Source: Tubiluchus corallicola
Taxonomy: Eukaryota > Priapulida > Priapulimorpha > Priapulimorphida > Tubiluchidae
Assembly: GCA_030141605.1 (NCBI GenBank)
Contig: JAQGDQ010000059.1
Coordinates: 558,001 to 622,000, forward strand
Direction: 5' to 3'
Length of the DNA: 64,000 nucleotides
Part shown: positions 62,422 through 64,000 of the stretch, one piece after another
Layout of the letters: the number at the start of each line of letters is the position of its first letter
Numbering within the stretch: the first letter of the stretch is position 1
Program-made: the position numbers and the translations under genes
Notes under the pieces: model-generated
What the model was told of the DNA's origin: nothing
Databases searched by the model: none
Seen by the model: the letters and a program-made list of their open reading frames with translations, nothing else

Positions 62422-64000
62422 GAGACATTATGAGGCACCAGCATGTTCATCTATATGAGAAAGAGACAGTCATTGCGCATGATACTACGGCTTATCATAA
62501 AGTAATGTTACCTAATATCACACCTACATCTGACATAATTGACCTAAGCAACAGAATTATTTCAGATGTGGTCACGAGATGGTGCTAGAGAGCAGATGCA
62601 AATACAGTATTTAAGTAAATAAAATTGGTACTCGATAAAAGGATCTGCTACTGTCTAAAGAATAAGTTCAAAATTGGACTATGAATGCTGTTTTAAAACT
62701 TATACCATATCATGCTGCATCCTACGGGCTTTATAACTTAAAGCATTGATCTTGTTTTTCTAGGAAACACATGTTTTAGTGATTAATCTAAGGCTTTCAT
62801 TCACTAAATAGTAAGAGCAACAATGCTTTAAGAGTGAAGACTGTTGGCGCATGCAATATTTACACTAAAATCGTTCTATTATTCACAACAAAATTTATGT
62901 AGCACCAAAGAAATATCTGCAAAGATAAACGCCAAAAGAAATTAGGAGCTGTACAATATCTACAACGCAGCATATTTCAGAAGCCAATGCACCATTAAAA
63001 CATACAAGTAAGCATGCATACAGTTTAAACATGGGAACATATCCGATAGATAGGCCACAACATCGAGAATAATAGCATTTTTTATTTAATGCTATTTGAA
63101 CGCCTGAAATGTCAATAAACTTGAGATTTCTACAGCTTCGGATAAGATGCAATTTATGTACTTATGCTCAAGTTTCTCAAAATAATTTCAGTTCGAAATT
63201 GATGGTATGACAGCATGTGAAAATCGACGCATCACTTGATTCATGCTTTGCAGTATAAATTATCTTGCAAGAGTTAAAAGCAAAATTCGCAGGAGATCAT
63301 AATTCTCAAAAATTATGGGAGGCAATGAAAAGCCTACATCTGTCATCAGTTTTTTTAAAACTTAGGCTCAGTTTATATTGTCACACCTTTTACACAGAGA
63401 TCAATGACACTTCAAATCTGATGCAATAATCTTCAAGCTGACATTGTGAACTTTAAAAAAGCTTCGCTTCAAAAGTCCTGCCTGCAATTAAATGTTGGTC
63501 CATCTGAATGCAGAAGGGTGCTTTGCTAGCAAATTGACTGGCTGATTAAAAGGCTACACACTAACTAAATGACATGGCTTGATTGACTGTCTGACCTAGT
63601 AAATGACTAAGTTGTCTGACTGCTAGATTGTTGAATAATTGGCTGATAGCCAGATTAGCTGACATGATCAACTCACTTGCTAACTCAGCGCCTACTTAAC
63701 TCTACTTAACCTGATACTCTAATTCAATGACAAGTTGACTAGCTCCCACACATACGAAGTGACACAACTGATTTACTTCGTGAGTGAGTAATTAAGTAAT
63801 TAATTGAATGATTGATAACTTACTGATTTAACTATTCAAATCAGCTCAATTAATTATTTGAATTTAATACTTAAATGTGATAGCTTTCCAGAATGTGGTT
63901 TCCAACTTTGAAAAAATAACATCGTATCTGCATTAACAGATTACAGCAGTCTGGTTTTTTGTACAAGGACATATTTAAGAAAAATGTGTTAAGCGTTACA
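62422..64000. other. Right edge: ADSL intron with decayed tetranucleotide repeats
   Basis: No exon of either gene was recognised. From about 63530 to 63850 the sequence is dense in degenerate gactg, actaactaa and ttgact words, like an eroded GACT/ACTA array. Confidence 0.4.

Overview
The window is AT-rich nuclear DNA from an animal. The genes have spliced exons with GT/AG borders and introns of about 0.2 to 6 kb. Microsatellites are abundant and remnants of non-LTR retrotransposons, SINEs and a palindromic MITE are scattered through it. An allatostatin-C type peptide (Cys, Phe-Asn, six-residue loop, Cys) and a PDGF/VEGF factor ending in CxCxC repeats point to a bilaterian invertebrate. A protostome, perhaps a lophotrochozoan, is most likely, but the species cannot be named from this sequence.

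Layout. (1) 420-9881, + strand: a complete 12-exon orthologue of USP22, the SAGA histone deubiquitinase. Its introns carry SINE-like insertions and one copy of a ~390-bp dispersed repeat. (2) 9882-15709: untranslated or intergenic DNA with a hairpin near a poly(A) signal. (3) 15710-17689, - strand: the last two exons of an allatostatin-C/somatostatin-type neuropeptide precursor. The signal-peptide exon was not found. (4) 17690-37248: a long gene-poor stretch with an inverted repeat pair, the second dispersed-repeat copy, SINE-like sequences and long simple repeats. (5) 38806-42558, - strand: a complete six-exon secreted PDGF/VEGF-related factor. (6) 43380-44890: a dead LINE 3' end. (7) 47120-53000, - strand: the last five exons of adenylosuccinate lyase (ADSL). 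Its 5' exons were not found and probably lie beyond the right edge, so the preceding intron is at least 11 kb. (8) 60332-62421, + strand: an unrecognised small gene, apparently nested in that ADSL intron on the opposite strand, combining a Cys-rich zinc-ribbon-like segment with a C-terminal SAM-like helical segment.

The genes do not form one pathway: chromatin deubiquitination (USP22), peptide signalling (allatostatin C), receptor tyrosine kinase ligand signalling (PDGF/VEGF factor) and purine synthesis (ADSL). The most unusual material is the nested zinc/SAM gene, the neuropeptide gene, two pairs of inverted minisatellite arrays resembling Foldback-type element ends, and 5S-rRNA-derived SINE-like copies. 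All identities come from reading translations and splice sites by eye; no database search was run.
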